Counted from the stretch's first letter, positions 27,010-37,555 are shown. The stretch: DNA of 64,000 nt from Lederbergia panacisoli (GCF_024626525.1 NZ_JANJGU010000001.1:372001-436000), one strand, 5' to 3'. The notes: a model not told the origin generated them from the letters alone. Numbers and translations: made by a program.

Positions 27010-27966
27010 ATGAAACTTATTAAAATATCACCAAGAGGTTATTGTTACGGAGTAGTTGACGCAATGGTTATTGCCCGCAATGCTGCTTTAGATAAAACAT
27101 TGCCGCGCCCGATATATATATTGGGCATGATAGTTCATAATAAACATGTTACAGATGCCTTTGAAGAAGATGGCATTATTACATTAGATGGCCCGAATCG
27201 AAAAGAGATATTGGAAAAGGTAAAAAGTGGAACAGTTATTTTTACAGCACATGGAGTATCTCCTGAGGTTCGTGAACTAGCTAAGAAAAAAGGGCTTGTC
27301 ACTCTTGATGCAACTTGTCCAGATGTAACGAGAACCCATGATCTAATAAGAGAAAAAGAAAAAGAAGGCTATGATGTTATTTACATCGGCAAGAAAGGAC
27401 ATCCCGAGCCAGAAGGTGCAGTTGGAGTTGCTCCTAACATTGTCCATCTAGTTGAAACTTTGGATGATGTTGAGGAATTGCAAGTTAATAACGACAAGAT
27501 TATTGTAACAAATCAAACGACGATGAGCCAATGGGATGTTCAGGCAATCATGGATAGAGTGAAGGAAAAATATCCTCATGCTGAAAAACATAAAGAGATT
27601 TGCCTTGCTACTCAAGTTCGCCAAGAAGCTGTGGCAGAACAAGCAGGTGAAGCGGATGTACTCATAGTTGTAGGTGACCCTATGAGTAATAACTCTAATC
27701 GCCTTGCTCAAGTTTCGCAGGAAATTGCCGGTACTAAAGCGTACCGTATCGGCGATGTCACAGAAATTGATATTGATTGGATAAGACATGCAGAAACGGT
27801 AGCAGTTACTGCAGGCGCTTCAACACCAACTCCAATCGTAAGAGAAGTAATTGCATTTATTGAACAATTTAATCCGTTTGATGAATCCACTTGGGTAAGA
27901 GAAAACAATGTCCCACTAAGCAAAATTTTACCTAAGGTTAGAAATCCAAAACTAGCTGTGAAATAA
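27010..27966 (+). CDS. ispH: IspH, 4-hydroxy-3-methylbut-2-enyl diphosphate reductase
   Basis: 318 residues with an AGGAGG ribosome binding site. Final step of the MEP pathway, reducing HMBPP to IPP and DMAPP with a 4Fe-4S cluster. Cluster cysteines are visible in [10 protein letters not shown] (near 12), [12 protein letters not shown] (near 105) and [11 protein letters not shown] (near 197); substrate-site residues include MIVHN and TAHGVSP. Pairs functionally with ispG in the same window. Confidence 0.96.
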   Translation: MKLIKISPRGYCYGVVDAMVIARNAALDKTLPRPIYILGMIVHNKHVTDAFEEDGIITLDGPNRKEILEKVKSGTVIFTAHGVSPEVRELAKKKGLVTLDATCPDVTRTHDLIREKEKEGYDVIYIGKKGHPEPEGAVGVAPNIVHLVETLDDVEELQVNNDKIIVTNQTTMSQWDVQAIMDRVKEKYPHAEKHKEICLATQVRQEAVAEQAGEADVLIVVGDPMSNNSNRLAQVSQEIAGTKAYRIGDVTEIDIDWIRHAETVAVTAGASTPTPIVREVIAFIEQFNPFDESTWVRENNVPLSKILPKVRNPKLAVK

Positions 27967-27980
27967 CCACATAAAATAAC

Positions 27981-28010
27981 AAGAAGGAGCGAAATGCTCC
28001 TTTTTCTTTT
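27981..28010. terminator. Terminator between convergent ispH and yqfO
   Basis: AAGGAGC (27984-27990) and GCTCCTT (27996-28002) around a GAAAT loop, followed by TTTCTTTT on the plus strand. Confidence 0.8.
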
Positions 28011-29127
28011 ATAAAAAAGTAAATGGGTTTGTATCTACTTCAGAGGGAAAAATACTTACCTCAAAATGTCGTTTTTCACTTAGCTTCTTAAGAATTTCGA
28101 CGGTGCCCTTTTTCATGATTTTTTCGACATTATGCCCTGGATCGACGATATTGAGCCCGATATTCATTGCATCGTGAGCAGTATGATAATACATATCCCC
28201 TGTCACATATACGTCGGCACCACTGAATTTCGCGCTAGAATAGTATTTATTACCGTCGCCCCCAAGGACAGCTACCCTTTTGATTTTATTATTGAGGCTG
28301 CCCACTACTCGCACACCTGGTGAGTCGAGCGCTTCTTTCACAAATGCGGCAAATTCCTTCAGATCCATTGGATTTTCTAATTCCCCGATTCTTCCTAAAC
28401 CATATACTTTTCCTTTTAGTGTTAATTCAAAGATATCATAAGCGGGTTCTTCATATGGATGTGCTTTTAGCATGGATGAAACAATCTTTTTCTCCTTATT
28501 TGCAGGAAAAATAGTTTCTATTTTCACTTCATGAACGTTTTCCAATTTTCCCTTTTCTCCAATGTAAGGATTCGTGTTTTCTCCTGGTAAAAATCTACCG
28601 GTCCCTTCTGAAGAAAAAGAACAATGACTATATGCCCCGATTGCTCCCGCTCCGGCATCGCCTAATGCAGTAAGAAGCTCAGATTCATTTTTCTTTGGTA
28701 CATATACTGCAAGCTTTTTCAATGTCTCATGATATGTTGGTACTAATACCGATGTATTTTTAAGACCCAATGCTTTTGCAAGCATGTCATTAACGCCGTC
28801 CTCGGCAACATCTAGATTTGTATGGGCTGCATAAACCGTAATATCGTGTTTAATAAGCATTTCAATTATTTTCCCACTGGCATTATCCGTCTTTATATTT
28901 TTTAATGGACGATAAATAAGTGGGTGATGAGCAATTATCAAATCAACTTTTTTTTCAATCGCTTCTTGTACTACATCTTCCAATACATCAAGTGCTATCA
29001 TTACGTTATGAATGGTTTTATTTAAAGTTCCGATTTGCAGCCCAATCGGATCACCTTCCATTGCATATTCCTTTGGAGCGAATTCCTCAAATAATTGGAT
29101 CAATTCATATCCATTTATTTTTTTCAT
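28009..29127 (-). CDS. yqfO: YqfO, NIF3-family metal-binding protein
   Basis: 372 residues, the long form of the NIF3 family with a PII/CutA-like insert in the middle (about residues 130-235: KKLAVYVPKKNESELLTALGDAGAGAIGAYSHCSFSSEGTGRF). Metal-site motifs are IAHHPLIYRP near 66, AAHTNLDVAEDGVND near 100 and the C-terminal DPGHNVE. The family has been annotated as GTP cyclohydrolase type 2, though its true role is uncertain. Its start overlaps the trmK stop by 4 bases, implying coupling. Confidence 0.88.
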   Translation of the reverse strand: MKKINGYELIQLFEEFAPKEYAMEGDPIGLQIGTLNKTIHNVMIALDVLEDVVQEAIEKKVDLIIAHHPLIYRPLKNIKTDNASGKIIEMLIKHDITVYAAHTNLDVAEDGVNDMLAKALGLKNTSVLVPTYHETLKKLAVYVPKKNESELLTALGDAGAGAIGAYSHCSFSSEGTGRFLPGENTNPYIGEKGKLENVHEVKIETIFPANKEKKIVSSMLKAHPYEEPAYDIFELTLKGKVYGLGRIGELENPMDLKEFAAFVKEALDSPGVRVVGSLNNKIKRVAVLGGDGNKYYSSAKFSGADVYVTGDMYYHTAHDAMNIGLNIVDPGHNVEKIMKKGTVEILKKLSEKRHFEVSIFPSEVDTNPFTFL

Positions 29128-29828
29128 TCCAGTACCTCCTTTACAATCTCTATTTTTTCAGTTATTTCAGCCCTTCTAGCATTTGTTTTATCCTTGTCCT
29201 CTGCTTTATCGAGCTCATTCAAAATTCTTTTCCACTGATTCAATTCCATCTTCCATTTTTTAAAAAAAGCTTCGTTTTTATTCCGTAATAAAAATGGTCC
29301 TAGTAGTAATTCCTTTTTGAGTTCTTTATAAGGAATAGCCGGATCCCCAACATCCGCTACCAACACCTCATAAAATTTCCCATCTTCTTCAACCAATTGT
29401 TCATCCACAAGCTGCCACTCATGATCGTATAGCCATTTACGGACATTTTCGGTACCAATATTAGGTTGAAGAATTAATCTCTTCACACCTTCAAGCTTTT
29501 CTTTGCCTCTTTCTAAAATATCGGATATTAACGTTCCGCCCATACCCGCTATAATAATGCAGTCAACTTCATTTGGATCGATGACCTCAAGGCCATCTCC
29601 CTTTCTTACATGAATTCTATCAGTTAAACCTGATGAAGCAACTTGATGTAAAGCAGATTGATATGGTCCTTCTACCACCTCACCTGCTATTGCGAAGGAG
29701 GCAATTCCTTTGTTTATAGAATAGCACGGTAAGTACGCATGATCGGAGCCGATATCGGCAATTCTCATTCCTTTATGTATGAAAGAAGTTACTGTTTCCA
29801 ACCTTTTTGATAGCTTTTCTATATTCAT
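29124..29828 (-). CDS. trmK: TrmK, tRNA (adenine(22)-N1)-methyltransferase
   Basis: 234 residues. SAM-dependent enzyme methylating A22 of tRNA. Class I motif I is VADIGSDHAYLP-like (MRIADIGSDHAYLP, near 21), motif IV-like region VDCIIIAGMGGTLISDIL near 87. The C-terminal half is a charged coiled coil (NEAFFKKWKMELNQWKRILNELDKAEDKDK), characteristic of TrmK. Formerly yqfN in B. subtilis; operon with yqfO. Confidence 0.92.
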   Translation of the reverse strand: MNIEKLSKRLETVTSFIHKGMRIADIGSDHAYLPCYSINKGIASFAIAGEVVEGPYQSALHQVASSGLTDRIHVRKGDGLEVIDPNEVDCIIIAGMGGTLISDILERGKEKLEGVKRLILQPNIGTENVRKWLYDHEWQLVDEQLVEEDGKFYEVLVADVGDPAIPYKELKKELLLGPFLLRNKNEAFFKKWKMELNQWKRILNELDKAEDKDKTNARRAEITEKIEIVKEVLE

Positions 29829-29852
29829 TACGATTTCACCTCTTATATTACG

Positions 29853-29892
29853 ATAAAAGAGTTCTTTGCAAATTGCAAAGAACTCTTTTTAT
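29853..29892. terminator. Terminator downstream of cccA
   Basis: A 35-base perfect palindrome (arms 29855-29871 and 29873-29889, AAAAGAGTTCTTTGCAA and its complement). Between cccA and trmK on the minus strand; A and T tracts at both ends. Confidence 0.85.
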
Positions 29893-29923
29893 TAATGCCT
29901 AATTTAGTATAAGTAACATATCA

Positions 29924-30274
29924 TTACTTTAAATTCGCTACCCATTCTGCCATTTCATCAATATTTTCTGCTGGAACTAATCCTGCTGGCATTGTACCTT
30001 GACCATTTTGCAATACATCTGCAATATGTTCTTTCGTTAGGCCTGCTCCACGTAGTGCAGGTGCTCCTCCTGCTCCTTCAAGGTTTTCACCATGACATGA
30101 AATACATGTTTTGCTAGCTGCCTCAGCATCAAATTCTACAGCTACTTCTTCTCCGCCTTCAGCTTCTTTTGCGATTTCTTTTGCGTCCCCAAGTCCCTTA
30201 ATTCCAAGGAAAAAGACGAGAACAAGTCCCATAACCATAATTAAAATATATGGAACGATCGGATTACGTTTCAT
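29924..30274 (-). CDS. cccA: Cytochrome c-550
   Basis: 116 residues. One N-terminal membrane helix (about 8-25) anchors a small c-type cytochrome domain outside. Heme attachment motif CISCH near 57 (SKTCISCHGENLEGAGGAP), with axial Met in GTMPAGLVP near 95. Its role in B. subtilis is electron transfer near cytochrome oxidases. A linker rich in Ala/Glu separates anchor and heme domain. Located upstream of trmK. Confidence 0.95.
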   Translation of the reverse strand: MKRNPIVPYILIMVMGLVLVFFLGIKGLGDAKEIAKEAEGGEEVAVEFDAEAASKTCISCHGENLEGAGGAPALRGAGLTKEHIADVLQNGQGTMPAGLVPAENIDEMAEWVANLK

Positions 30275-30412
30275 GACTTACCCTCCTTATGTATGAGCTA
30301 CGTATAATATCAATTATGCAACAAACATCTATATTTTACTCGAAATAAGTCAGAAGGGAAAGCCTTAGCGCTTAAGTTTCATTCTTTTTTCGAATTTTAG
30401 ACAAACATTTGC

Positions 30413-31555
30413 TTATATGCAACCTACTTCTCGTGCAATAACCATTCTTTGTATCTCGGATGTACCTTCACCAATTTCTAGAAGCTTTGCATCTCTCATC
30501 ATTCGTTCTACTTCATATTCTCTCATATATCCATATCCACCGAGAATTTGAATAGCTTGACTTGTGATTTCCATACAAATTTCCGATGCATATAATTTAC
30601 ACATGGATGCTTCTTTAGAAAATGGTTTACCCTGGTCTTTAAGCCAAGCTGCTTTATATACCATATTTCTTGCTAGTTCAATTTTCATTGCCATATCGGC
30701 GATTTTGAATTGTGTTATTTGAAACTTGGCCAGTTGTTTTCCAAACTGCTTTCTTTCTTTGGAATATGCAAGTGCTTTTTCAAAAGCCGCTTGAGCGATC
30801 CCAACGGCCATGGCGCCTATTCCAATTCTACCACCATCCAGTGTTTGTAAGAACTGTTTAAAGCCCTCTCCTTCTTTCCCAAGCAAGTTCTCTTGAGGAA
30901 CTTCAACATCTTCTAATATAAGTTCAGTAGTATTTGATGCATTAAGGCCCATTTTTTCATATTGATTGACGATCGTAAATCCTTTTGCATCTGTCGGGAC
31001 TATAATGGCGCTGATTTCCTTTTTTTCCTTTTTCTTTCCTGTTACTGCTGTTAAGGCAAGAAATTTTGCAAAACTTGCATTCGTAATGAAACATTTATTA
31101 CCATTAATGATATATTCATTCTTTTTCTTATAAGCTGAAGTATTTGTTCCACCTGCATCTGATCCTGCATTTGGTTCGGTCAGACCAAAAGCTCCTAATG
31201 ATTTTCCCGTACAAAGAGGAATTAAATATTTAATCCTTTGTGTATCATTTCCAAACAAATATATTGGAGCAGCCCCAAGGGAAATATGAGCGGAATATGT
31301 AATTCCAGTTGATCCACATGCCCTGCTTAGTTCTTCCGTAACAATCGCGAAGCTTATCGTATCTGCACCCGCCCCTCCATATTGCTCAGGAAAAGGCAAG
31401 CCCATTACTCCTAAGTTAGCAAGTTGATTAAAGATATCTAGTGGAAACTTTTTGTCCCGATCCCGCTCGACAGCACCGGGAGCAACTTCTTCTTGTGCAA
31501 ATTCACGAATCGTTTTTTTGATCATCATCTGTTCTTGTGATAAATCAAAATTCAT
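30413..31555 (-). CDS. Acyl-CoA dehydrogenase
   Basis: 380 residues, the normal size of the FAD-dependent acyl-CoA dehydrogenase family. Signatures include AFGLTEPNAGSDAGGTNTSA (near 125) and the C-terminal QILGGYGYMREYEVERMMRDAKLLEIGEGTSEIQRMVIARE (near 335), which includes the region that carries the catalytic base. Likely acts on short-chain or branched acyl-CoA in beta-oxidation. It sits between cccA and sigA, where B. subtilis has no such gene; related Bacillaceae do have it there. Substrate unproven. Confidence 0.9.
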   Translation of the reverse strand: MNFDLSQEQMMIKKTIREFAQEEVAPGAVERDRDKKFPLDIFNQLANLGVMGLPFPEQYGGAGADTISFAIVTEELSRACGSTGITYSAHISLGAAPIYLFGNDTQRIKYLIPLCTGKSLGAFGLTEPNAGSDAGGTNTSAYKKKNEYIINGNKCFITNASFAKFLALTAVTGKKKEKKEISAIIVPTDAKGFTIVNQYEKMGLNASNTTELILEDVEVPQENLLGKEGEGFKQFLQTLDGGRIGIGAMAVGIAQAAFEKALAYSKERKQFGKQLAKFQITQFKIADMAMKIELARNMVYKAAWLKDQGKPFSKEASMCKLYASEICMEITSQAIQILGGYGYMREYEVERMMRDAKLLEIGEGTSEIQRMVIAREVGCI

Positions 31556-31640
31556 TTGCTAAGCCACCTCCATGATACATTCTGAGGTAAGAATTCCTAA
31601 CCTTAACATATTCTTAGCAAAAAGAATTAAGAACGATTCC

Positions 31641-32186
31641 CTACATATAGATAAATATTACCAAAGTACCTAGTGCAATCGTGCCTGCGATAATAAAAAA
31701 AAGCTGTTTCCGCCAAATTCCTCCTAAAAGCCACAATAAACAATTTACTAACAGTAGAATATGCAGACTTTTTTTGCTTGAGGAAAAATAAGCATCATTG
31801 ATTTGAATCGTAAAAAGTAGTAATAAAAATGCGCCAGTTATAAAAATAAGCAGGCAATTTTTCCCTTTTCTCTGAAAAATAAAATAAGAAATAACCAAGA
31901 TAAATATGAAAATTGCCAAAAAAAGCGTTTGCATTCCGAACGAAACATCTGTAATATATGTAATTACAATCATTGTTCCAATGATTACTAAAAATAGCAA
32001 ACTGAAAAAGGTTTCCATTTTAAAATGAATGTTTCTTTTCTCAACTTTTGCTTGTAATTGTTCCTCACCTTCTGTGTATAGAGCAATTAAATAATTACAA
32101 TAATGTTCAGGCAGCATTTTGTTTTGTTTCCAAAAAGAAATTTCATTTAATATGATTTTTTTCCTTTTATCATTCATAGTCAACAC
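31641..32186 (-). CDS. Unknown polytopic membrane protein
   Basis: 181 residues. A soluble N-terminal part (NDKRKKIILNEISFWKQNKMLPEHYCNYLIALYTEGEEQLQA) resembles the short helical start of several DUF families in Bacillus, followed by about six hydrophobic segments from residue 50 to the end. I do not recognise a function. It is located upstream of the acyl-CoA dehydrogenase and downstream of sigA on the same strand, in the insertion absent from B. subtilis. Confidence 0.75.
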   Translation of the reverse strand: MLTMNDKRKKIILNEISFWKQNKMLPEHYCNYLIALYTEGEEQLQAKVEKRNIHFKMETFFSLLFLVIIGTMIVITYITDVSFGMQTLFLAIFIFILVISYFIFQRKGKNCLLIFITGAFLLLLFTIQINDAYFSSSKKSLHILLLVNCLLWLLGGIWRKQLFFIIAGTIALGTLVIFIYM

Positions 32187-32221
32187 ACTTTCTATTTTAT
32201 GTAGGGATGAAAAATATAAGA

Positions 32222-32256
32222 AAAAAGTTTACTTCCAAAAACAGAAGTAAACCGTT
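32222..32256 (-). terminator. Intrinsic terminator of the sigA operon
   Basis: GTTTACTTC (32227-32235) and GAAGTAAAC (32244-32252), followed on the minus strand by six T residues. About 35 bases past the sigA stop. Confidence 0.88.
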
Positions 32257-32287
32257 ATGCTTTCTACATTTTTGAAGTTGTAATGTC

Positions 32288-33421
32288 TTATTCTAAAAAG
32301 TCTTTTAGTCGCTTGCTTCTACTTGGATGCCTGAGTTTTCTTAAGGCTTTTGCTTCAATTTGCCTAATTCTTTCTCTTGTCACACCGAAAACTTTGCCTA
32401 CCTCTTCAAGGGTGCGAGTACGTCCATCATCTAGTCCAAAGCGAAGTCGAAGTACATTTTCTTCTCTGTCCGTCAATGTATCGAGCACATCTTCAAGCTG
32501 TTCTTTTAACAGCTCATATGCTGCATGCTCGGATGGTGAAGTGGCTTCTTGATCTTCAATGAAATCGCCTAAATGGGAATCATCTTCTTCCCCGATTGGC
32601 GTTTCCAATGATACAGGTTCTTGCGCAATTTTTAATATTTCGCGGACTTTTTCCGGAGTTAAATCCATTTCTTCCGCTATTTCCTCTGGTGATGGTTCAC
32701 GACCTAAATCTTGAAGCAATTGACGTTGAACCCTAATTAATTTGTTTATCGTCTCTACCATATGAACAGGAATCCGAATAGTACGGGCTTGATCTGCTAT
32801 AGCGCGTGTAATAGCCTGACGTATCCACCAAGTCGCATATGTGCTAAATTTAAAGCCTTTATCATAGTCAAATTTTTCAACGGCTTTAATTAACCCCATA
32901 TTTCCTTCTTGAATTAAGTCTAAAAATAACATTCCTCGACCAACATATCGTTTTGCGATGCTGACAACAAGCCTTAGATTCGCCTCAGCAAGCCTCTTTT
33001 TGGCTTCTTCGTCACCTTTTTCAATCCGCTTTGCCAGTTCAATTTCTTCTTCTGCCGATAATAGATCCACTCGCCCAATCTCTTTTAAATACATACGAAC
33101 AGGATCATTTATTTTCACACCTGGAGGTACGCTTAAATCATTTAAATCGAATTCTTCTTCACTCTCTTTTTGAGATGGATTTGGAGTTGGATCATCACCA
33201 TCTTCATCTGCTTCTTCAAGTAGTTCGATTCCCTGATCAGTTAATTGCTCATAAAACTCATCCATTTGATGAGAATCCAAGTCAAAATGAGATAACTTTC
33301 CTGCAATTCTTTCATATGTTAAGGTACCGCGTTTTTTTCCTTGTTCAATTAATTGATCTTTAGACTGATCTAGGGTTAGTTCAAGTTCTGTATCATTGGA
33401 CCGTGCTGATTTTTCAGCCAT
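32288..33421 (-). CDS. sigA: SigA, primary sigma factor of RNA polymerase
   Basis: 377 residues from the ATG at 33421, preceded by GGAGGAGG. Region 1.1 at the N-terminus is acidic, region 1.2 is around [21 protein letters not shown], regions 2.1-2.4 are [66 protein letters not shown], region 3 follows, and region 4.2 is [23 protein letters not shown]. It recognises housekeeping promoters. dnaG lies just upstream, as in B. subtilis (yqxD-dnaG-sigA). Confidence 0.97.
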   Translation of the reverse strand: MAEKSARSNDTELELTLDQSKDQLIEQGKKRGTLTYERIAGKLSHFDLDSHQMDEFYEQLTDQGIELLEEADEDGDDPTPNPSQKESEEEFDLNDLSVPPGVKINDPVRMYLKEIGRVDLLSAEEEIELAKRIEKGDEEAKKRLAEANLRLVVSIAKRYVGRGMLFLDLIQEGNMGLIKAVEKFDYDKGFKFSTYATWWIRQAITRAIADQARTIRIPVHMVETINKLIRVQRQLLQDLGREPSPEEIAEEMDLTPEKVREILKIAQEPVSLETPIGEEDDSHLGDFIEDQEATSPSEHAAYELLKEQLEDVLDTLTDREENVLRLRFGLDDGRTRTLEEVGKVFGVTRERIRQIEAKALRKLRHPSRSKRLKDFLE

Positions 33422-33479
33422 GCGTCCTCCTCCTTCCGACATTTGCACACATACATTGATCTTTAGTAAATATTTGTTA

Positions 33480-35309
33480 TTACAGGGATCTGCGCAGTTC
33501 AATTATTTCTTTAGCAATTTCAAAAGCTTTTGCGAAATCATTTTTTCGTTCTGCTGCCTTTTGTTCAGCTTGCTTTTCCTTTATCATTAACAACTTAGGC
33601 TGTTTCAACACATGACTAACGTAATCTCTTACTTCTTTTTCACTATATTCATGGTTCATTGCCAACATTTCAATTTCAGAAACAATGGTCCGAAGTTTTT
33701 TATCAGGCAAATAATTTAAAAACAGGCTTGGATCAGGTTTGTTGCCTTCTTCATAATACCCAAATAAATATGTTAATATTGCTTGATGCTCATCTATATG
33801 GAAGGTGGTATCACCTAACATCTCAATTACTCGATATGCGAGATCTTCTTCACGAAGCATTCTGGCTATTAATTGTCTCTCTGCTGCCACTGGAGCTGTT
33901 AAAAGATTACGGGTAATCTTCTTAGGCGGTTGTTGAGGTATGTTTCTTTGATCGGTTTTACTCTGTTGTCTTTTTACTCTATTTGCATCCAGCAGTGTTT
34001 GCTGCTCAACAAGAGCTTCAAGTGACAAAGAAAATTCTTCCGACAGCTGTCGTAAATATAAGTCACGTTCGACTGCATTTGAAAGCCCACTTATTTCTTT
34101 TAATGCTTCTTCGATAAACCTTAGCTTTTCTCCTTCATTTTGAAGGTTTTTCCCTTTACGAAAATAAAGAAGTTTAAATGCCATCCAAGTTTGCGCATTC
34201 CCTATTACATGTTCACGGAATTTCTCAGGGCCGTATTTACGAATGTAGTCATCAGGATCAAGTTCATCTGGCATTATAGCAACGTTTATATCGAGCTTAT
34301 GACTCTTAAGCATTAAACCAGATCGGTACGCTGCTTCAACACCTGCTGAATCTGAATCGAAGCAAAGAGTGACTGAACTGGTCAACCTATTCAATAACTG
34401 AACATGTTTTTCTGTTAAAGCAGTACCCATGACGGCAACACTATTTTTCACATTAGCGGAATCGGCTGAAATAACATCAGCAAATCCTTCAAATAATATG
34501 ACATTTCCTTGTTTCCGAATATGACTTCTAGCGTCGTAGTAGTTATATAATATTGAACTTTTATTAAAAAGAATTGTTTCAGGAGTATTTAAATACTTCG
34601 GTTGATTCTCTTCCGTCAACGCACGAGCAGAAAATGCTACAATTCTGCCTTTTGAATCATGAAGTGGAAACATTAATCTATCTCGAAAACGGTCAAAATA
34701 AGAACCGTCTTTTTCGCGCACACTCAATAATCCAGCTTTTTCCATTAAATCATGTGAGAAGCCGCGGTTTTCCAAAAATTTAACGGCAACATCCCATTCA
34801 GGTAAAGAATAACCTACTTTAAACTTTTGAATACTTTCAGTAGTGAATCCCCTTTTTAATAAATAATCAAGAGCTAGCGCACCTTCATTCGTATTTAAAA
34901 GTAGGTGATGATAAAATTTAGCGAGTATTTCATGGGCTTCTATTATCAAGGAGTGTTCTTTTGGAATACGTTGTTCAGTTTTGTCATTATTAATTTCGAT
35001 ATCAAGTGCAATATTACCTCTTTTTGCAATTTTCTCAGCTGCTTCCTGAAAAGAAACTCCTTCAATTTCCGTAATAAAGGTAAAAACATTTCCCCCAGCA
35101 CCGCATCCGAAACAATGAAAGATTTGTTTTTCAGCAGATACAGAAAACGACGGTGTGTTCTCTCCATGAAAGGGGCAGAGACCAAAGTAATTCCGTCCTT
35201 GTTTTTTTAATTGGACGTAGTCACTTACGACTTCAACGATATCAATTGATTGCCTGATTTCATTGATTTTCTCCTCAGGAATTCTTATTGCCAAAAAAAA
35301 CATCCCCAT
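33480..35309 (-). CDS. dnaG: DnaG primase
   Basis: 609 residues. Synthesises RNA primers at the replication fork. N-terminal CHC2 zinc domain ([29 protein letters not shown], near 45-75), catalytic TOPRIM core with [10 protein letters not shown] and [13 protein letters not shown] (near 275-325), and the C-terminal DnaB-helicase interaction domain. The ATG at 35309 is taken here, but a TTG at 35294 ([10 protein letters not shown]) aligns better with the family N-terminus and has GGGGATG upstream, so the true start may be 15 bases later. Same strand as sigA. Confidence 0.95.
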   Translation of the reverse strand: MGMFFLAIRIPEEKINEIRQSIDIVEVVSDYVQLKKQGRNYFGLCPFHGENTPSFSVSAEKQIFHCFGCGAGGNVFTFITEIEGVSFQEAAEKIAKRGNIALDIEINNDKTEQRIPKEHSLIIEAHEILAKFYHHLLLNTNEGALALDYLLKRGFTTESIQKFKVGYSLPEWDVAVKFLENRGFSHDLMEKAGLLSVREKDGSYFDRFRDRLMFPLHDSKGRIVAFSARALTEENQPKYLNTPETILFNKSSILYNYYDARSHIRKQGNVILFEGFADVISADSANVKNSVAVMGTALTEKHVQLLNRLTSSVTLCFDSDSAGVEAAYRSGLMLKSHKLDINVAIMPDELDPDDYIRKYGPEKFREHVIGNAQTWMAFKLLYFRKGKNLQNEGEKLRFIEEALKEISGLSNAVERDLYLRQLSEEFSLSLEALVEQQTLLDANRVKRQQSKTDQRNIPQQPPKKITRNLLTAPVAAERQLIARMLREEDLAYRVIEMLGDTTFHIDEHQAILTYLFGYYEEGNKPDPSLFLNYLPDKKLRTIVSEIEMLAMNHEYSEKEVRDYVSHVLKQPKLLMIKEKQAEQKAAERKNDFAKAFEIAKEIIELRRSL

Positions 35310-35347
35310 TTTTATAATCTAACTTATATCTTATTCGACATCAATTC

Positions 35348-35794
35348 TTAAACTCCTTCAATTTTCGACAATAATCTGCGCAAACTTTTTTGAAAGTTTT
35401 GGCGATCCTGTATAGTAAATGGTTTCGGCCCTTTACCATAATTTCCGCGTTCCCTTTCCTTGGCGGCAAGATAACGAAAGTCTAGCGCAGTCTGAATGGA
35501 TTCTTCCTCATATTCCGTTCCCCTAGCGGAAAGTGCATAAACACCTTTAGCTAAGGCGAGACTAGCAAGACCGATATCTTGTGTTATGAGTATATCGCCT
35601 TGTCTAATTTTATTTAGGATATAGAGATCTGCAGAATCCTTTCCTGGATCAACAAAGATCCATTCACCGCTTTCCTCCACGCTTTTTCGTATGTGGTCAT
35701 AAGAAGCGATGTAACGCACGTGAATCATGAATTCTTTCGAAATTAATCCGATATCGGATTTAACAGGACATGCATCCGCATCTACATATATCAT
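35348..35794 (-). CDS. yqxD: YqxD, YaiI/UPF0178-family protein
   Basis: 148 residues, starting MIYVDADACPVKSDIGLISKEF. Matches the UPF0178 (YaiI/YqxD) family, with the conserved DADACPVK and TQDIGLASLAL motifs of a PIN-like nuclease fold. Function unproven. It precedes dnaG, as in B. subtilis. Confidence 0.88.
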   Translation of the reverse strand: MIYVDADACPVKSDIGLISKEFMIHVRYIASYDHIRKSVEESGEWIFVDPGKDSADLYILNKIRQGDILITQDIGLASLALAKGVYALSARGTEYEEESIQTALDFRYLAAKERERGNYGKGPKPFTIQDRQNFQKSLRRLLSKIEGV

Positions 35795-36021
35795 GGAAGT
35801 TCTGCGGTTATTATTAATAATTCTACATCACTCCTGTGATTCCTTCTTACTTTGAAAAGTCTTTAAGGAATCATGTCGTTTTTTCTCGTTATCAATTTAT
35901 ATGTTGAACACAATAATTAGTTTATTCCTGAAATACCAAGTCTAAACCTTTTTTTATATTTTCACACACAATTTTTTATTATAGCTTATCTTTAGGCTTT
36001 TTGCCATTAATAAATAGGAAA

Positions 36022-36041
36022 AACACAACAAAAGTTGTGCC
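36022..36041 (-). terminator. Short intrinsic terminator of yqfL
   Basis: CACAAC (36024-36029) and GTTGTG (36034-36039) with a four-base loop, followed on the minus strand by T5. The 35795-36021 stretch upstream is AT-rich with nothing else I can support. Confidence 0.7.
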
Positions 36042-36042
36042 C

Positions 36043-36852
36043 TTATCTTTTCTTCTGCATGTAATTAATAATAATATTTGCTGTTTCCTCTACTGCCTTA
36101 TTCGTTACGTCAATAACTGTACATTTTAATCGGCTGGAAATCTTATCAAAATATTCAATTTCACGTTTAATTCTTTCAATATTGGCGTAGCTTGCTGTGT
36201 CATCTAAACCAAGAGATATTAATCTTTCCCTTCTAATATGATTTAATTTTTCAGGGCTAATTTTTAGTCCGATGCATCGTTTAGGATCTACCTTATATAA
36301 TTCTTCAGGTGGATCGATTTCCGGAACTACTGGTACATTCGCAACTTTATAGCTTTTTAAGGCAAGATATTGGGATAAAGGGGTCTTCGAGGTGCGAGAA
36401 ACACCAACCAAAATAATATCAGCCCTTAATAGACCTCTTGGATCCCGGCCATCATCGTATTTAACCGCAAATTCTATTGCTTCAACCCTCTTAAAATAAT
36501 CCTCATCTAATTTTCTTACTAATCCTGGTTCATTAAGAGGTGCATTTTCAAATGTCTTTTCAAACATATCCATAAGGGGACCCATGATGTCAATGCCGTT
36601 TACTTTTTGCAACTCCGTCATCGTTTTCATATATCCCCTAATTTCCGGCTTAACTAACGTGTAGACAATCATCCCGTTATCTTTCTTCGCTAACGATATG
36701 ATTTCGTCAATATGGCTCCGCTCTTCTACATATGGAATACGTTTTATTATGGCATTAGATCCATTAAATTGACTAATGGCTGCTTTCGTTACAAGTTCGG
36801 CGGTCTCCCCAACGGAATCAGATACAACATAAATAATAGGTTGTGCCATCAC
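36043..36852 (-). CDS. yqfL: YqfL, kinase/pyrophosphorylase regulatory protein (DUF299/PPDK-regulatory family)
   Basis: 269 residues. Family members are bifunctional ADP-dependent kinase/Pi-dependent pyrophosphorylases controlling pyruvate phosphate dikinase or PEP synthetase. The nucleotide motif is [16 protein letters not shown] near 150. In B. subtilis YqfL modulates CcpN-dependent control of gluconeogenesis. Here it lies 17 bases after ccpN on the same strand, supporting that partnership. Confidence 0.92.
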   Translation of the reverse strand: MMAQPIIYVVSDSVGETAELVTKAAISQFNGSNAIIKRIPYVEERSHIDEIISLAKKDNGMIVYTLVKPEIRGYMKTMTELQKVNGIDIMGPLMDMFEKTFENAPLNEPGLVRKLDEDYFKRVEAIEFAVKYDDGRDPRGLLRADIILVGVSRTSKTPLSQYLALKSYKVANVPVVPEIDPPEELYKVDPKRCIGLKISPEKLNHIRRERLISLGLDDTASYANIERIKREIEYFDKISSRLKCTVIDVTNKAVEETANIIINYMQKKR

Positions 36853-36869
36853 GATTTCCTTTCTAAAAG

Positions 36870-37505
36870 TTATACATCTTTCTCGGCAAGTTCAACAAGA
36901 ACTCTTGTTATATTTGTCTTCGTAAATCTCCCGATTACTTCGTATCCACTTGCCGTTTTATTTACGACGGGAATGGCATCTATTTGCGAGCTTATTAACT
37001 TTTTAGCTACATCTATAAGTAAATCATCTTTTTGACACATCGTTATATTCGGCATTCGTGTCATGATGATATTAACAGGAAGTGTTGTTAGCTTCTGTTG
37101 CCCGATACTTGCCCTTAGTAAATCTTTTCTTGATAATACTCCTACAAGATTAGTATTGGCGTCAGTAACAAAGAGTGTTCCAACATCTTCCGAAAAAACA
37201 GTGACAATTGCATCATAAACTGACATATTTTCATTAATGACAACTGGCGTTGATACAAAGCCATCGATTTGCATTTTTTTCAGCTTTTCGGCAAGCAAAT
37301 GGTTACTCGTTTTTCCTGTGTAAAAATAACCAACCCTAGGTCTTGCATCTAGGAAGCCAGTCATTGTTAATATAGCCAAATCGGGTCTAAGTGTAGCACG
37401 CGTCAAACACAGCTTTTCAGCAATGCCTTCACCGGTAATAGGACCGGAAGTTTTGACAATTTGCAATATTTTCTTTTGTCTATTACTCAATTCGATTGTA
37501 CTCAC
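36870..37505 (-). CDS. ccpN: CcpN, CBS-domain repressor of gluconeogenic genes
   Basis: 211 residues from GTG at 37505 ([18 protein letters not shown]), the start that aligns with the B. subtilis protein; GTG at 37508 and TTG at 37511 are also possible. An N-terminal winged helix-turn-helix ([28 protein letters not shown], near 25-55) is followed by two CBS domains (about 80-205). CcpN represses gapB and pckA in response to nucleotide state. Upstream of yqfL and downstream of glyS. Confidence 0.92.
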   Translation of the reverse strand: MSTIELSNRQKKILQIVKTSGPITGEGIAEKLCLTRATLRPDLAILTMTGFLDARPRVGYFYTGKTSNHLLAEKLKKMQIDGFVSTPVVINENMSVYDAIVTVFSEDVGTLFVTDANTNLVGVLSRKDLLRASIGQQKLTTLPVNIIMTRMPNITMCQKDDLLIDVAKKLISSQIDAIPVVNKTASGYEVIGRFTKTNITRVLVELAEKDV

Positions 37506-37520
37506 CACCAATATATAACC

Positions 37521-37547
37521 GGACTTGCGTTTATTAAGCGCAAGTCC
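37521..37547. other. Hairpin between glyS and ccpN
   Basis: GGACTTGCG (37521-37529) and CGCAAGTCC (37539-37547) form a 9-bp perfect stem with a TTTATTAAG loop in the 50-base gap. There is no clear T-run after it on the minus strand, so it is more likely an RNA-processing or partial attenuation element than a full terminator. Confidence 0.6.
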
Positions 37548-37555
37548 CTTTAAAA

